Translations under genes and position numbers: made by a program | DNA from: Coprinellus micaceus | Lineage: Eukaryota; Basidiomycota; Agaricomycetes; Agaricales; Psathyrellaceae | Assembly (NCBI GenBank): GCA_951394405.1 | Contig: OX596338.1 | Span: forward strand, 4,402,001-4,466,000 | Direction: 5' to 3' | Length of the DNA: 64,000 nt | Shown here: positions 46,679 through 58,706 of the stretch, in pieces | Layout: each line of letters opens with the position of its first letter | How positions within the stretch are numbered: the stretch's first letter is position 1 | The notes under the pieces: generated by a model | Told to the model about the DNA's origin: nothing | Databases searched by the model: none | Seen by the model: the letters and a program-made list of their open reading frames with translations, nothing else

Positions 46679-49031
46679 TCAGGCGCCCGCTACCGGGGCT
46701 GGGGTGTCGTGCATTGCGCCTCCCAATCCCTCCCCCTCAACGGCATGGTCCTCATTCCAATCCTCCATGAATTCAGCCCTCTCCTCCTCCCGGATGCTTG
46801 CGTTGTCAGGTAGCATATCGAGTCCAGGGTCCGGCATTGGAATAGGCACATCGTCGCTGTACGAATCACACCCAAGTGCTTCCATATCAACGTGAGTATC
46901 GATGATGTAGGCGATGACTCCTGGTTTTATCTCGAGTTGCCTGAGGTCTTGCCTTAGTCGCGGGTACAGCTCTTCGCACTTGTCGACCATTTGTCTCCGA
47001 AAGGGGCCAACGCCGTGTAAGAGTCCAAATGGGCTGTACTGCTTCGTGCCTACCCGCTCGACCATCCCAGTCAGCATTGTATCGCAGGAGGGTAGCTGAG
47101 ACTCACGGAGTAAAGCGCCCACGAGGGACGTGCCGAGAAGCATAACGAGGAGTGTGCTTAACAGGGATCCCAGCCCTCCGATTGTGGACAGGGCCGTAAG
47201 AACAGATTTGGACCGGTATTCTTGCACAATGGTCCATGAACCAGTGTTGCTGAGTAGCGAAAATCGGATCGTGGACACGTTTGAATCCGCACTTTCCTCG
47301 CGCACGGAGGGATCTGAGATGGTCTGCTTTATCGCGACTATCGGGTACACCTCTGAGCTCTGGAGTATTAAAGTGATTTGAAGTCAGCGCAGTAGTAAGT
47401 CAAGGCGGAGCCGAACGGTCGCAACGCACCTCAAAGCCAAGCATTGAGAGCATAGCTCCTTTCAGTCGTTGGCGTATTGTGACATCAGCGAAGCTTAGTA
47501 GGTTTGACCCAGGGTACAGTACTACTGGGTCTGTATCTTCGACTACCACACCGATATCAACATATCCGATCGCCAAATACGCTCGAACAGCCTCCCGGAG
47601 GGAGTAGTCCCTGGCACTACCCAAGCCTGTTTCGGGTGAAGGCTTCCTGGTGTAGTTGACAGAGATGCGGAAGTTGAGGAACCAATCGCGGCGGAAGTCC
47701 ACAGTGGATTGAGGTTGGGCATCCTCGGTGGCTCCAGCAGAGAGGGTCAGCGAATCGCAACGGACCACCGCCACCCTGTCGCGTGTGTCCTTCAGTGCCA
47801 AAGTGCCCCCGGTTTCGATGTGGCATGCCAAGGGACGCTCTACTACAGTGGCGTCGGTCATGCTAGAAAAGTGCGTAGTCGCTTCGATCATCCCATCCAA
47901 TGTACTGTCTGGATCGTTCAGTACTGGCCATACCTATGATGCATTCATGCATAAGTAGTAATTCCCGGGCTGCAGGACATTGCTTACAAGTACGACCTTC
48001 CACTGCGGAGAGATAAGTCCAAGAGCTGCACCCGTACCACCGGAAAGCCGGGTGGATTTGTACTGCCTGTTAGGCGTTTTCTCCATCTCGCTCAACGGGG
48101 CCAAGATTGCCTGTGTGATACCAAAGGATAGCAAGAGGCAGATCGCAGCAATGCCCAATATTCCTCGGATTAAGATGAGCCACTTTGATTCCCCGCTGTG
48201 AGAAGAGTAGGAAGTCAGATCCAGTTGCGAGGGGGAACAGTACGAGTGCAGCTCACGGCACAGCTGGTTGAAGTAGCCTCCTTCCAAAAATCGTAGGGAG
48301 TGCGTAGGTACCCCAGGGACTGGGAGGTAAGTTAGCGATGTTCAGCCTCCTGCTCACTGGATGGGAACGAGTATCGTTCACGATGTCAAGTATCCTGAGC
48401 CAAAATAGACCAAGGAGGCCAACGGTCAGAGCGCACTGCGCGACGGTGGCGAAGACCTGGGCACTAGCTTCCGGAGTTGGTGGGGGTAGGTCTGGAGTTA
48501 ATTTTCCAATCGCTTGTACCAATCGATCGTCTACTCTGTGGGAATTTTCATCCATCTTCGGCGTATTGATGAAGAAAACAAACAGAAGGAAGACTTTAGG
48601 GCCAAGAACTTCATGATCAGCGCTTTGCCGGGCGAAAGAGTCTGGGGAGGAGAGGTACTTACAGACAACCTCCAGAAGGACCCAAACGGTATCGAACCCT
48701 GCAGAAATAGGGAAGTAGACAGGGCCCAAAGCTCTACAAGGATGTCCTTTCAGTTTGGAATGAGGTCGAGGGGAGCGGGCGGCACTCACGTCCAGGTATG
48801 ATGCAAAACTGTAAGGAGGCTCACCACAATTCCAGATATCCAAAGTTTCTCATATGCCCAACCACCGTTTATCATCCTGAACGCGAAGATGCCCAGCGTA
48901 AACCCATATAAAATGACAACTCGAAGACAGGACAGGCGGAGCGACGTAGTCCAGGATGATCGAGAAATGGCATGATGGGTTGCATGGCAGTCTGCAGTAT
49001 TGAGAGCGCCCTTTGTCGATGTTGTCGCCAT
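46679..49031 (-). CDS. multi-pass membrane protein, copy B
   Basis: Paralogue of copies A and C. Exons (minus): 49031-48790, 48733-48663, 48608-48257, 48195-47988, 47933-47430, 47359-47107 and 47049-46679; 666 residues, all phases consistent. Intron positions match copy A, and exon 2 is again 71 nt. All introns here are GT-AG, including those that are GC-AG in copy A. Hydrophobic spans: LRVVILYGFTLGIF and ISGIVVSLLTVL in exon 1, ALTVGLLGLFWL in exon 3, ILGIAAICLLLSFG in exon 4, and GGLGSLLSTLLVMLLGTSL in exon 6. Exon 3 carries about 23 extra residues, polar and Pro-rich, relative to A. The cytosolic tail keeps SPFG, a KC..LYP motif, PGVIAYI and DMEALG, then an acidic end. Exon 3 acceptor could also lie 11-14 nt downstream. 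Function unknown. Confidence 0.74.
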
Positions 49032-49699
49032 GAGTGGGGAAGGAACAAGGTGTTTGATGGAGGACCCTCCTATTAAATTATGAACCCTGGTCTTCGAAGC
49101 TTCCAGAAACCTGATATCACAGTCCCTTGATCATCCCTATCTGTTCTACTATTTTATTCAGACAACGGTGCCCGCTAGACATGTGGAGGCATACCCTAAC
49201 CTCAAGCCTTCCAACATTTTAGTGGTATGGCCATGACACTTGCCCTCGGTGATGCATGCTATAGCTGGAACGTCGTAATTCAGTTGTGGGGGGACCAGAC
49301 AACCACACAAACCTCTCGCGACACGGAGAAATCGACGCTCAAAAAGGCAACCCCGTGCCCGTCCCTTTTTGGATGTAACTTCTACGGATCGCGTTTTTGG
49401 CGCCTTTACAGAGCTACACAGAAGATGGCATTTCTTATCTCCGCCTTGACACACATCACCTCAGGTTCGGGTGAACGTTAAAGGGGTATCCAAGGGGACT
49501 ACGATCCGGCTTCGAGGGCGAACGCGACGAATGGTGGGGCACTTGGTAGGAGGCTTAGGAGCGGGCTTGGCGGTAACGCGTCTTCTCCAGTACCTGAGTC
49601 TGCGGACGCGAGATTGGACAACACGACCATTCGAGACGAGGGTGAAGCTGAGTCGACACAGAATCACTTAGGAGGCCCCGTTGTGGCTGAGGAGGATGT

Positions 49700-50114
49700 C
49701 AAAGAATCCGGAGGCATAATCCAAGCGACCCCCACCACAGGACAGGGCGCCTGATGTCGTCAATGGCGCTTGCACTCCTGGGGCATATAAATATGAATAC
49801 CTTCAATTTCCTGTACCATTTTGGCTCTAGCTCCATCGCTACACCTACCAGTTGTACCGAGGCTCCATCGAGCTTGAACGGACACAATGAAAGACCGAAT
49901 GGAGAAGCCTGGCAAGAAAAACATAAGAAAGTGAAACGAACGAAGCCGAAGCAGCTAAAAGACCAAGGTGGTCACAAGACAACTCACCCAAAGACATCAT
50001 CAGGACCTTGCCGCATGGTTCACTGGTCACTGCTTCGATGCGGGGAGGGATTTGGAGGAACGGCACAATCACCTTTATCATCGGAGACTCCGCCGTCGCC
50101 AAACCCGGTATCAT
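49700..50114 (-). CDS. possible small multi-exon gene
   Basis: On the minus strand, an ATG at 50114 opens an exon to 49988 (GTGAGT donor). It encodes SPMIKVIVPFLQIPPRIEAV. Two later segments follow behind TTGCCAG and CATCAG acceptors. Both are open in two registers (one ending in a TAA, one in a TGA), so the phase cannot be decided. About 105 residues in either case. No family recognised; it may be the end of a longer gene reaching toward 51.2 kb. Treat as tentative. Confidence 0.25.
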
Positions 50115-50739
50115 GGAGCCAAGTCAGATTCTGCGCGATAGGCAGTAGATCGACCGTACCCCGTTCATCAGATAATTGAGGTTCTTCAGCGTCGACGTGA
50201 AGCTGCCTAGCTATTCGTTACTTCCGGCGTACTCCAGACACAATACTCGTTCCCGGGATACGTGGCGAGGTGCCGGGGAGCTCTAACGTGGGGTCGGCGG
50301 TTGATTTCCGGGCAGATGTTGATGTAAGACCTGTTTTCCGGCTCCTCCTATCCCCGTATTCTTCCCTGCGGTCGTCGACGTCCACCCAGAACCTAAGTCA
50401 AAGTTCAAGACATGCCGCTGAAGAGACACGCGATCCAAAGTCTGCGATGCCCCAAACGCTCAGTCCGATGCGCTGCAGATACAGAAGGGTCGCGAAAGGC
50501 ATATCGAACAGTGTTAAGGCTACGGCGGGAGGGTTGGTCGGGTGTAGGAAATTTGGTTGATTGGAATGGAGAGCCGTGGACGGGTCATGAGCACAGCTAT
50601 ATCTTGAGGTCGGAGGAGAGAAAGGAAGAGACTAGTCGTGGGGGAACGAACGAAGACGGGGAGCAGCAAGTTAAAAGTTACGGAAAGTGGCATGTACCCA
50701 TCGCAGACTCTCGATGTAATACTGTACCGGACTGGAAGG

Positions 50740-50950
50740 AAGGAACTGTCACGGTGTCACACCAACTTCTGGGTTCCTTAATCCTGCCCCTGTCACGGTC
50801 AAAACTCCTCAAAACCCCCTCAAAAAGGCAAATTTCGGCGGCCCGCCTGCGGCGGGACCCCCCAAAAAGGCAGATGTCACGGTGTCGGGGCGTCGGGTTC
50901 CTTAGTTTTGCATTTAGAAAAGTGTCACGGTCCCAACCTTGGTTCCCTCC
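50740..50950. repeat. TGTCACGGT-containing short repeats
   Basis: Words TGTCACGGT and GGGTTCCTTA recur: at about 50748 and 50772, then again at about 50875 and 50907, and TGTCACGGTC at about 50923. A GC-rich hairpin (GGCCCGCC...GGCGGGACC) sits between the copies. It may be a small degraded element. No gene. Confidence 0.45.
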
Positions 50951-52098
50951 ATACAGTCCCCTACAGTAGGCCCGCAAAGCGTGTCGTTCCCGTTTGTTGA
51001 CATCTCCCGTTTGTGACCTGGGTCCCACGCGACGACTGCAAGTATCATACTCTGAGGTTTGAAGCCCAGGAAGCTATTTAGAGGAGAGGTAGATCCATGG
51101 GGGGAGGATGAGGCGTTGAAGACGGGGATTGGAGGATTGAGTTCGAGGGAACCAATACTTACGGTCAGTATCGGTCTTCGAGGAAGAGTGCGTAAGAAGC
51201 TCACTCGTAACTTGCATGCATGTTGGCCTCAACGGATCCCCACGCCTTTGGGAGTGGTTTGGACTGGCGGGAGGACGCCACCACTCAACGTGGTCGTGAA
51301 GGGCTCGGGGAGTTCGAGTTGCATCTTTGTTGTCCTTGCCCTATAAGAGTTGCTCTTCCTCTGCGACCCATCGGCCATAGAGATGGTGTTTGAAGGCGAT
51401 GAGGGCACAAAGGAGAAGAGCGCTCGAGAAAGACCTCGCGTGACCGAGGACCGAACCGGCTCTTCCTCTCTTCATGGTGAGCGGAGAGGGTCATGGACAA
51501 GGATTTCTCTGACTCTTTGAACCCTGAGCTTTGTGAGGTAGTGTCCTCGCGTCCCTCCTGCTATGCGGAGAGTAGCAATGACGATGGTGACGGTAGGAAG
51601 GAAGGAAGGAAGAGTCGTGTTTGATCGCGAGGCCCGAAGTGGGAAGCCGCTACATCGGGACTGACGTCGGGCGGGTTGTGCGTGGGAGACTGCATAGCGG
51701 GCCTGCCGAAAGCCGAGCGGAGATTGAACACAGGATTCATTCCGACCACGATGTGTTTTCGGGGACTAGACAGTGGACGTGCACGTCGTCCTATTGCTCG
51801 TCTCCATATCCGCTTTTTGTACCATGCGTCGTAGGCACATCCCTCACCACTATTACTTCGTCCCACAGAATCGTCTCTTCTCCTACTGTCCTCCCTCTCC
51901 ATCCATCTCCAAGGCCCTCATCGCCACAAACCGCCGAGCATCCATACGTTGGCCACTGCCCTCCTTTGGCACACATACTCCTCCCATCCATCTCGCTTCC
52001 TCTTTCTTTCACTCTTTCTTTCGCCTTTCCTCTATCATCTCACATTCTCGCTCCTTTCACTTCTTCGATATACTGACCTCCTTTCATTCAGAACCGCC
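50951..52098. other. intergenic interval
   Basis: No supported gene. The region 51830-52090 is strongly CT-rich on the plus strand and could be the leader of the relic that follows. Confidence 0.35.
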
Positions 52099-52857
52099 AT
52101 GAACGAAACGCCGGCCTTCGTCGCTGACCTTTGCTCACCCCTCCCCGATGGCCCAAGTAGAGCCCAGCCTCACCTCGGAGCCTCCCCCTGCGGTGTAGCT
52201 ATGGATCTCGGTGATACTCAAGGTAGAACTCCAACCTCGCACTTTCGGACCCCCTGCCGGACTGACGCCCCGCTCCGATCTTTTGAACTCGAGGTGGATC
52301 TGTCCCGCCACCAGTTCAACCTCGACACCAATTGGACGCTGGAGTCTATGTCATTCCTAGGCACTCGTACGGTTGATGCAATGAGTATTGTGCCTTCTCG
52401 GGGAACCTTTCATGCTTCGAGGGACCGTGTCACCCACACAGTGCACAGGACCTGTCAGCATTCTCGTCGACATCTCAGATCTCTTTGCGAAACTGTGCGC
52501 TCACTTCCCTGTACGATTCACTGTTCGCTTACTTCGGCAAACTCTCTGTGGACTCCTAGGCTACAGCATACGACGCAGGATGATCACGGTGTGCTATACG
52601 GTTGATACTGGGGTCACCACCGCCTAAAAGGCGGACGTCCGAACGTTCCAAGTTCACGGGATTGGTCTCCCGGGGGAGTTGGAAGACGGCCTCATCCCTT
52701 CCATATCCTGTTACTCGACCCCGGCGAACTGGGAAGCATTCTTACCTTTCCTGACTTGTGGGTTGAAATGGAATGCATTCTCGTTCCGCCGTGGTGACAC
52801 ACAACGTCTCAAGAACACTCAACCGGCTGTTGACCTCGTCTCTAAGCCCACCTAGCG
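52099..52857 (+). pseudogene. unrecognised gene with frameshift and in-frame stop
   Basis: An ATG at 52099 follows a CT-rich leader and opens about 95 protein-like residues. Near 52385 the protein-like frame shifts to another register, encoding GPVSILVDISDLFAKLC and LCGLLGYSIRRR. It is then interrupted by a TAA near 52625, after which the same register continues with ADVRTFQVHGIGLPGELEDG and ANWEAFLPFLTCGLKWNAF, to a stop near 52855. A small intron at the shift cannot be excluded, but the TAA lies inside otherwise continuous coding sequence. No family recognised. Confidence 0.4.
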
Positions 52858-54632
52858 GATGGACGGCAGCGTCGAGGCAATGCGGATGCACTGTGGTGCG
52901 GTACGTGCCAACGTCCTTCACATCACATTATGTATTCTATCCCCTTGCCGGCCATCTGCGCTCTCGTGTGGTCATACGACCTTCCTCCGTGCATTTGGCT
53001 CGGTTCGCCCGTTATCATTCCCTCTGGCTTCGTTCCATCCAACTTTCGCTACACAGTCACGCTCAATCCGCCTGCACTTCGAGGGTGAGAAGCCAGAGAG
53101 AGCGTTACAGTCGTCGGTTCGAGGCGGGGAACCCCTCCCCTGCCCCCTTCTAACGCTCGTTGGCACTACGACTGTTCTCCATGACTCCTCCTCTCTGATC
53201 CGAATTGGTGAGCCCACGCCACGCCCGAGCTCACGACCAGGTCCCGCTCCAATCAAACACTCTCCTATGTATTCGAATTCCTCAACCCTTCGTCGCTCGA
53301 GAAATCTACGTATTAGATTCAAGCCTTCGGCCTCCGCCACGACCTCAAGGTTTCGACTTTCGACCCCCACTCCCAGATCGGCGCTCGAGCTCACTAGAAC
53401 TGGGGCTGGTCTTCTCGGCTATCCTCCGCAGCCCGGAGAGTTCGGAGCTGACCGAAGGGTGTACACGAGGGAGCGAGAGTCGCACTTGCGGCATATGGGT
53501 CACTCTGGACCTTGGGAGGCTATGGGGTATGAAGGCATGGGTGTGAGCGATGCACCATTCTTCGATGCATGGTTGGGCGCGGGATGCTATGACCTTCGAC
53601 CTGGGTCTATTGTGCAGCTTGCGAATAGAACGACCCTCTCACTGCTTTTTATGGTGTATACGGTGTTGCATTGACCGCGCTCGCGACTTCTGAGAATTGA
53701 CTACTTACTGCATTGGCGGCTTCTGAGAGTCGACTCTTTACTGTATTCGTGACTTCTGGGCTTCTAAATCTCCAAAGAAGCGAGGCCAGTGCTCCGAGCG
53801 ATCACGTCGGGCGCTTGGAGTACAGGTCGTCTTTTGTGCGCCGGTCGATGCAGTGTCGGGGTCGAATGGAGTTTGGATGGAGCTTAGAAGCTTCGTTCGT
53901 TGTACTCGGCCCATCGTCTCAGGCAGAACTCGTGGCCCCCCAAACATAGAAGTGAGTTCGGGTGGTGGAACTGTAAGGAAATGTGTCGCACGGAGAATAC
54001 AAGTGGAGGGCGAGAATATGCGTGTACGCCGAACGTTGGACGTCAACGGCTGATCGAGGAGCTCAGAGCGTAGAAGGTGGAAACCCACAGGCATCGATCG
54101 CATCGATTCGAGAGAACGTTCGCAAAAGTGCGACTTATCGCCGCCGACCTGGGCGCAGGTATGAATTAGGCGTCCAAGGACGCGCAGAGCGATGTGTACT
54201 GCAGTGCGGGTTGGGGCTGCTTCTCTTCTCCTGACGTCCATCCATCCTGAACGAGTACACCTGCATTGATTGGACTCGATATAGCCAGCCTTCTCGATTG
54301 CGGGTCCCACATCAGCGCTTCCTGCATGTCGCTTGTTAATCCACCGCACAAACCTCTCTAGTGTCGCGGCACAGCAAGTACGGTCAGCGGGGGAGAAGGA
54401 GATTTTAACGCTTTGAGGAGACCACATCGACCCATGGTCTCAAGCTGTGTAACGACGCACTACGACCGCGAGAGGCCGGAAAATGTACAACGGGCGCTTA
54501 TCCTCATTCACTCCACATGTCAGTACACCAGTGGTGTGGAATGATGGTTCCCGCCGATGCTGTGTCATTGAACCCGCCCCTTTCCCAATATCCACTGGCT
54601 GGGCTTTGGCTATATAGTTGCATCCCCTCTTG
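52858..54632. other. intergenic interval
   Basis: No gene supported. Frames such as 52859-53674 plus and 53738-54427 minus are long but show no domain, splice pattern or composition like the genes of this window. Confidence 0.35.
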
Positions 54633-57600
54633 ATGAGCAGCTTCGTATTTTTCTCCTTCCTTTCAACGGCCCATATCCAGGACATTGGTGTTGAAGTACG
54701 AAAAGATGGAAGTATTCAGGTACGTCCGTATTTGCTAACACCATTTTCGTCGAGGCTAATGAACGATTAGGAATCCCTACGATTCTGAGGATCACTGGGG
54801 ACGCAGCAGGTATGGAGCACAGTCGGAGCTATATCTGATCGAAGACTTATGCCCAAATCAGGATCAGCTTTCTAGCAGGTACTCACTGTTCAGCCGAGCC
54901 TGGGTGTACATACTGCACACCGACCTACTCACCCATAAAATCCCTCGATAGGACCCCTCGAGCAAAACCACAACGCTGAAGCATTCACCAGCTCGGAGTT
55001 GAGATTTGTCACTCACCTTGGACGGAAGCTCCCTGGCAGTGTTGAGCTGTGAGTTCCTTCCTGCTCGGATTTCCAAACATCCCCTCACTCTTGGAAAACC
55101 CAAAGTCTCGTAGAAGTAGACAGAAAAACTTCACGGACCATGGCCGGAACATCGTTTGAACCTATAGACAAACGTACGTGTAAGAAACACTCTCATGCTA
55201 GAGGGTGGCGTGCTAAAGAACTCTATTCTCGTTGACTTTAAAGCCCTGACTGACGTCTCTGACGTAATTTCAACCCTCCAGAATGTGGTTGACATGCTTC
55301 CAGAGACCAATCCGAACTTGGGAGTAGCGTTCAGAAACCTTGGGCTCTGTTTTTACCACCGGTTTGAGTTTTTCGGTGACATTCAAGATCTGGTTCAGGC
55401 CATCTCAGCGAAGGAGAAGGGTGTGAGTCTGACGCCCATGGGGCACGCCAAGTTACCCGCCCAACTCAACGACCTTGGACGTTCCTTCATGCTCCGCTTT
55501 GGACACACTGGTGACCTGCAAGACATCACAAAGGCGATACTGGTTGGGTCTCAAGCTGTGGAACTTACTCCCAAGTCTGACACAGGCCTACCCTCCAGGC
55601 TCAGCGACCTTGGCGGCTGGTTGTTGAATCAATTTGAGCACACAGATGACCTCCAAGTCCTGGAACAAGCAATATCACTGTGTTATCGGGCTGTGTTCCT
55701 TACTCCAGATGGACATGAAGATCTACCCTCATTACTTCACAACCTTAAAACCCTTCTTCAGTCTCGCTTTGAGCGCACTGGGGATCTTCGAGATATCTCT
55801 GAAGCAATATTGGCAGAATCACAAGCGCTTCACCTGACTCCAGAAGGGCATGCAGACCTACCGCGCGAGCTTTTCACCCTTGGGATGTTGTTCATGCGTC
55901 GCTTTGAATGCACAGATGACCTCCAAGACATCATGCGGGCAATCTCAGTGCAGTCCGACGCTCTGGATCTTACTCCAGGGGGCAATGAAGAGATACCGGC
56001 CATGCTCCACAACTTCGGAATGTCGATCTTGCGTCACTGTGGGCGGACGGGCGACCTTCAGGGTCATATGCAGGCGATATCACTGCTTTCTCAAGCTGTC
56101 CGTCTGACTCCCGAGGGGCATCCGGATCGACATGCGTTCCTCAACGGACTCGGAATGGCATACAGCTACCGCTTTCGACGGACGGGAGATCCTCAGGACA
56201 TATCAGAGGCTGTAACACTGCAGTATCAGGCTATTTATTTGACTCCAGAGGGGCATGCAGATCTACGCACCAAGCTCGACAACCTTTCGAAATCGATCCT
56301 GCTTCACTCCCGGCAGATGGATGACCCCCGAGATATAGAAGAGGCTATCTCACTGCAGTCCCAAGCAGTTCTTCTGACTCCAAACGGCCATGCGGTTCTA
56401 CCTACATTGCTCGCGCAACTTGGAACCACGTTTAAACATCGCTTTGAATGCAATGGCGATCCTCAAGACATTGCGAAAGCTATCTCACTGCAGTCCCAGG
56501 CACTCCGCATGACCCCACAGGGGCATGCAGGTCTACCCTCTCGTCTCACCGGCCTCGCAACCTCGCTTATATCCCGATTTAATCACACAAAAGACCTTCC
56601 AGACGTTAATAAGGGAATCTCACTGTGCACGGAAGCGGTGCGGATACTCCCCGAGGGCCACGCCTCTGAAGGAAACGCATTGAGCATCCTCGCATCTGCA
56701 CTGTTGCTCCGCTTTGCGTGTACTGTCGATATTCAAGATGCCGTCGAAGCGGTCTCCGTGCAGACCCAAGCTGTGAATCTCACTCCCCAGGGGCATCCAG
56801 ACCTACCTCAGAACCTCCATATCCTCGGATCCTGCTGGTGCCATCTTTTTGTCGCAAGTAGGCAAATACAGCACTTCCATAACGGCATAGGTTTCCACAA
56901 AATGGCCGCGACCTACACAGTTGGTAGTACAAGCACCAGGGTTCGGGCTGCTATGAGCTGGGCCATGCTTTTGGATCAGCTTCAACCTGACGCACTGGAT
57001 GTTCTCATCGCGTTTGACCTTGCAATCCGCCTGTTTGCGCTAATGGCGGGCCTGGAACAGACCATACAGCGCCGGCATGCCATGATTCAAGGGCGTGCAA
57101 CCATACCCCTTTACGCGGCCTGCACTGCGTTCAGGCTTGACCGGCCAGACCTGGCGTTGGAATGGCTGGAACATGGCCGTTGCTTGGTTTGGGGCCAACA
57201 GGCCCAACTTCGGACACCGCTCGACAGGCTACGAGCCCGAGATCCTCGCCTTGCCGACAGCGTTGTGGGTGTCTCAAGGCAGCTGGAGATTGCTGGGTCC
57301 TCGTCACGCACCCGTAGTTCTGAAATGCCAATCTTGGAGAAGATGTCTCTTGAGAATGAGGCGCGAAACCACTTGCGGCTGGCAAGGGAATGGGAAGGGC
57401 TCCTCAAAGAGGTCAGGGCTATCCCTAGTTTCGAGAACTTCCTCCAACCCTTACCTGCCACTGCCCTTCTCCGACATTTACCAACATCAGGACATGTGGT
57501 GGTCATAAATGTCCACGATTACCGATGCGATGCAATCGCACTCCAAGCTGGCTCGGACAAACCTCTCCACATCCCTCTACCCCTTTTTTCTCAAAGGAAG

Positions 57601-58706
57601 GCCCACAACTATCGGAATGCGCTCGTGGCCCAACTACGATGCAATCGGCTTCGAGCACGAGGGGAGGAAACGATGAGTCACGAAGATATCGGCGATTGTG
57701 ATAGGGCGATAGGGCAGTATCGAAGACGGACACCGAAGAATGAGGGGCAGGTTCACATGGTGCTTCGATGCCTGTGGGACGAGGTGGTGAAGCCGATATT
57801 GCGGGTTCTTGGACTACTAGTGAGCATGCCAATCTTTTATTCCTGCCCAATATCTCAATAACTACATTACAGAGGACAGATCGCTCCGCTGGGGACGTAC
57901 TCCCTCGAATCTGGTGGTGTCCAACAGGGCCGTTGTCATTCCTCCCCATCCACGCAGCCGGGGATTATCGAGGACCCAAGGTGGAGAGCGCCATGGACTA
58001 TGTGGTATCCTCATACACCCCAACCGTCACCGGTCTCACCAAGCAGGCCTCCAACGACAACAAAATCGACCCCGCAGTCTCTGGTATCTTCTTGACCAGT
58101 CAGCCTAGGCCACATGGCGAGGACCCGATTCCTGGAACCGCAAGAGAAGTCAAATCCATCCACAGGAAGGCCAAAGAACGCGGTCTCAGGACGTCAAAGC
58201 TCGAGGGAGAGGAAGTTTCCGCCGCTGAATGTCTCGAACACATGGAAAGGTTCAGCAGCGTACACCTGGCCTGTCACGGCGTCCAAAACAGCTCTGAGCC
58301 CCTCAAGAGCTGTTTCCTCTTTCACAACGGCAGGCTTGATCTCATAACCATCATGCAGAGCGACCTCAAAAACGCCGACCTCGCATTCCTGTCAGCGTGC
58401 CAGACTTGCACAGGTGAAGCCACCCTCTCGGACGAGGCTGTGCATCTCGCTGCAGGGATGCTTGCGGCTGGGTATCGTCGCGTCGTCGCAACCATGTGGG
58501 GCATTAAAGACAAGGATGCCCCCAAGGTCGCTGAAGACTTCTACGACTATCTATGGACCCACAACAGTGGGGGCGGGGAGTCTCAATTCGACGGGTCGCT
58601 ATCCGCACACGCGCTTCACCATGCCGTTCAGGAGCTCCGAGGCGGCATGGACAACACGGATAAATCACTTCTCTCGTGGATCCCATATGTTCACTTCGGT
58701 CATTGA
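54633..58706 (+). CDS. TPR-CHAT caspase-like protein 2 (11 repeats)
   Basis: Paralogue of TPR-CHAT 1 in the opposite orientation. Firm exons are 55244-57819 and 57873-58706; the 53-bp intron and the 834-nt last exon match copy 1. Upstream exons are tentative: 54633-54711, 54771-54809, about 54952-55053, and one ending at 55173 whose GTACGTGT donor matches the equivalent donor of copy 1. An ATG at 55195 is the fallback start. Eleven 45-residue TPR units are followed by the connector LEWLEHGRCLVWGQQAQLRTP and the CHAT domain. The dyad is His in HLACHGVQ (58275-58277) and Cys in LSACQTCTG (58398-58400). Copy 1 has Gly where this copy has the second Cys. The frame is intact through all firm exons. 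Expected to be a cytosolic protease triggered through its repeats; target unknown. Confidence 0.82.

Noticed and set aside
53738..54427. 229-codon minus-strand frame
   Set aside because: No recognisable motif, no splice pattern, and composition unlike the supported genes; probably a chance frame.
55174..55201. 28-bp intron option upstream of TPR-CHAT 2
   Set aside because: Too short for splicing; the 70-bp alternative ending at 55243 keeps the same phase.
55195..55243. ATG at 55195 as the firm start of TPR-CHAT protein 2
   Set aside because: Kept only as fallback, because the upstream GTACGTGT donor at 55174 with phase 1 matches the homologous intron of copy 1, which would place this ATG inside an intron.
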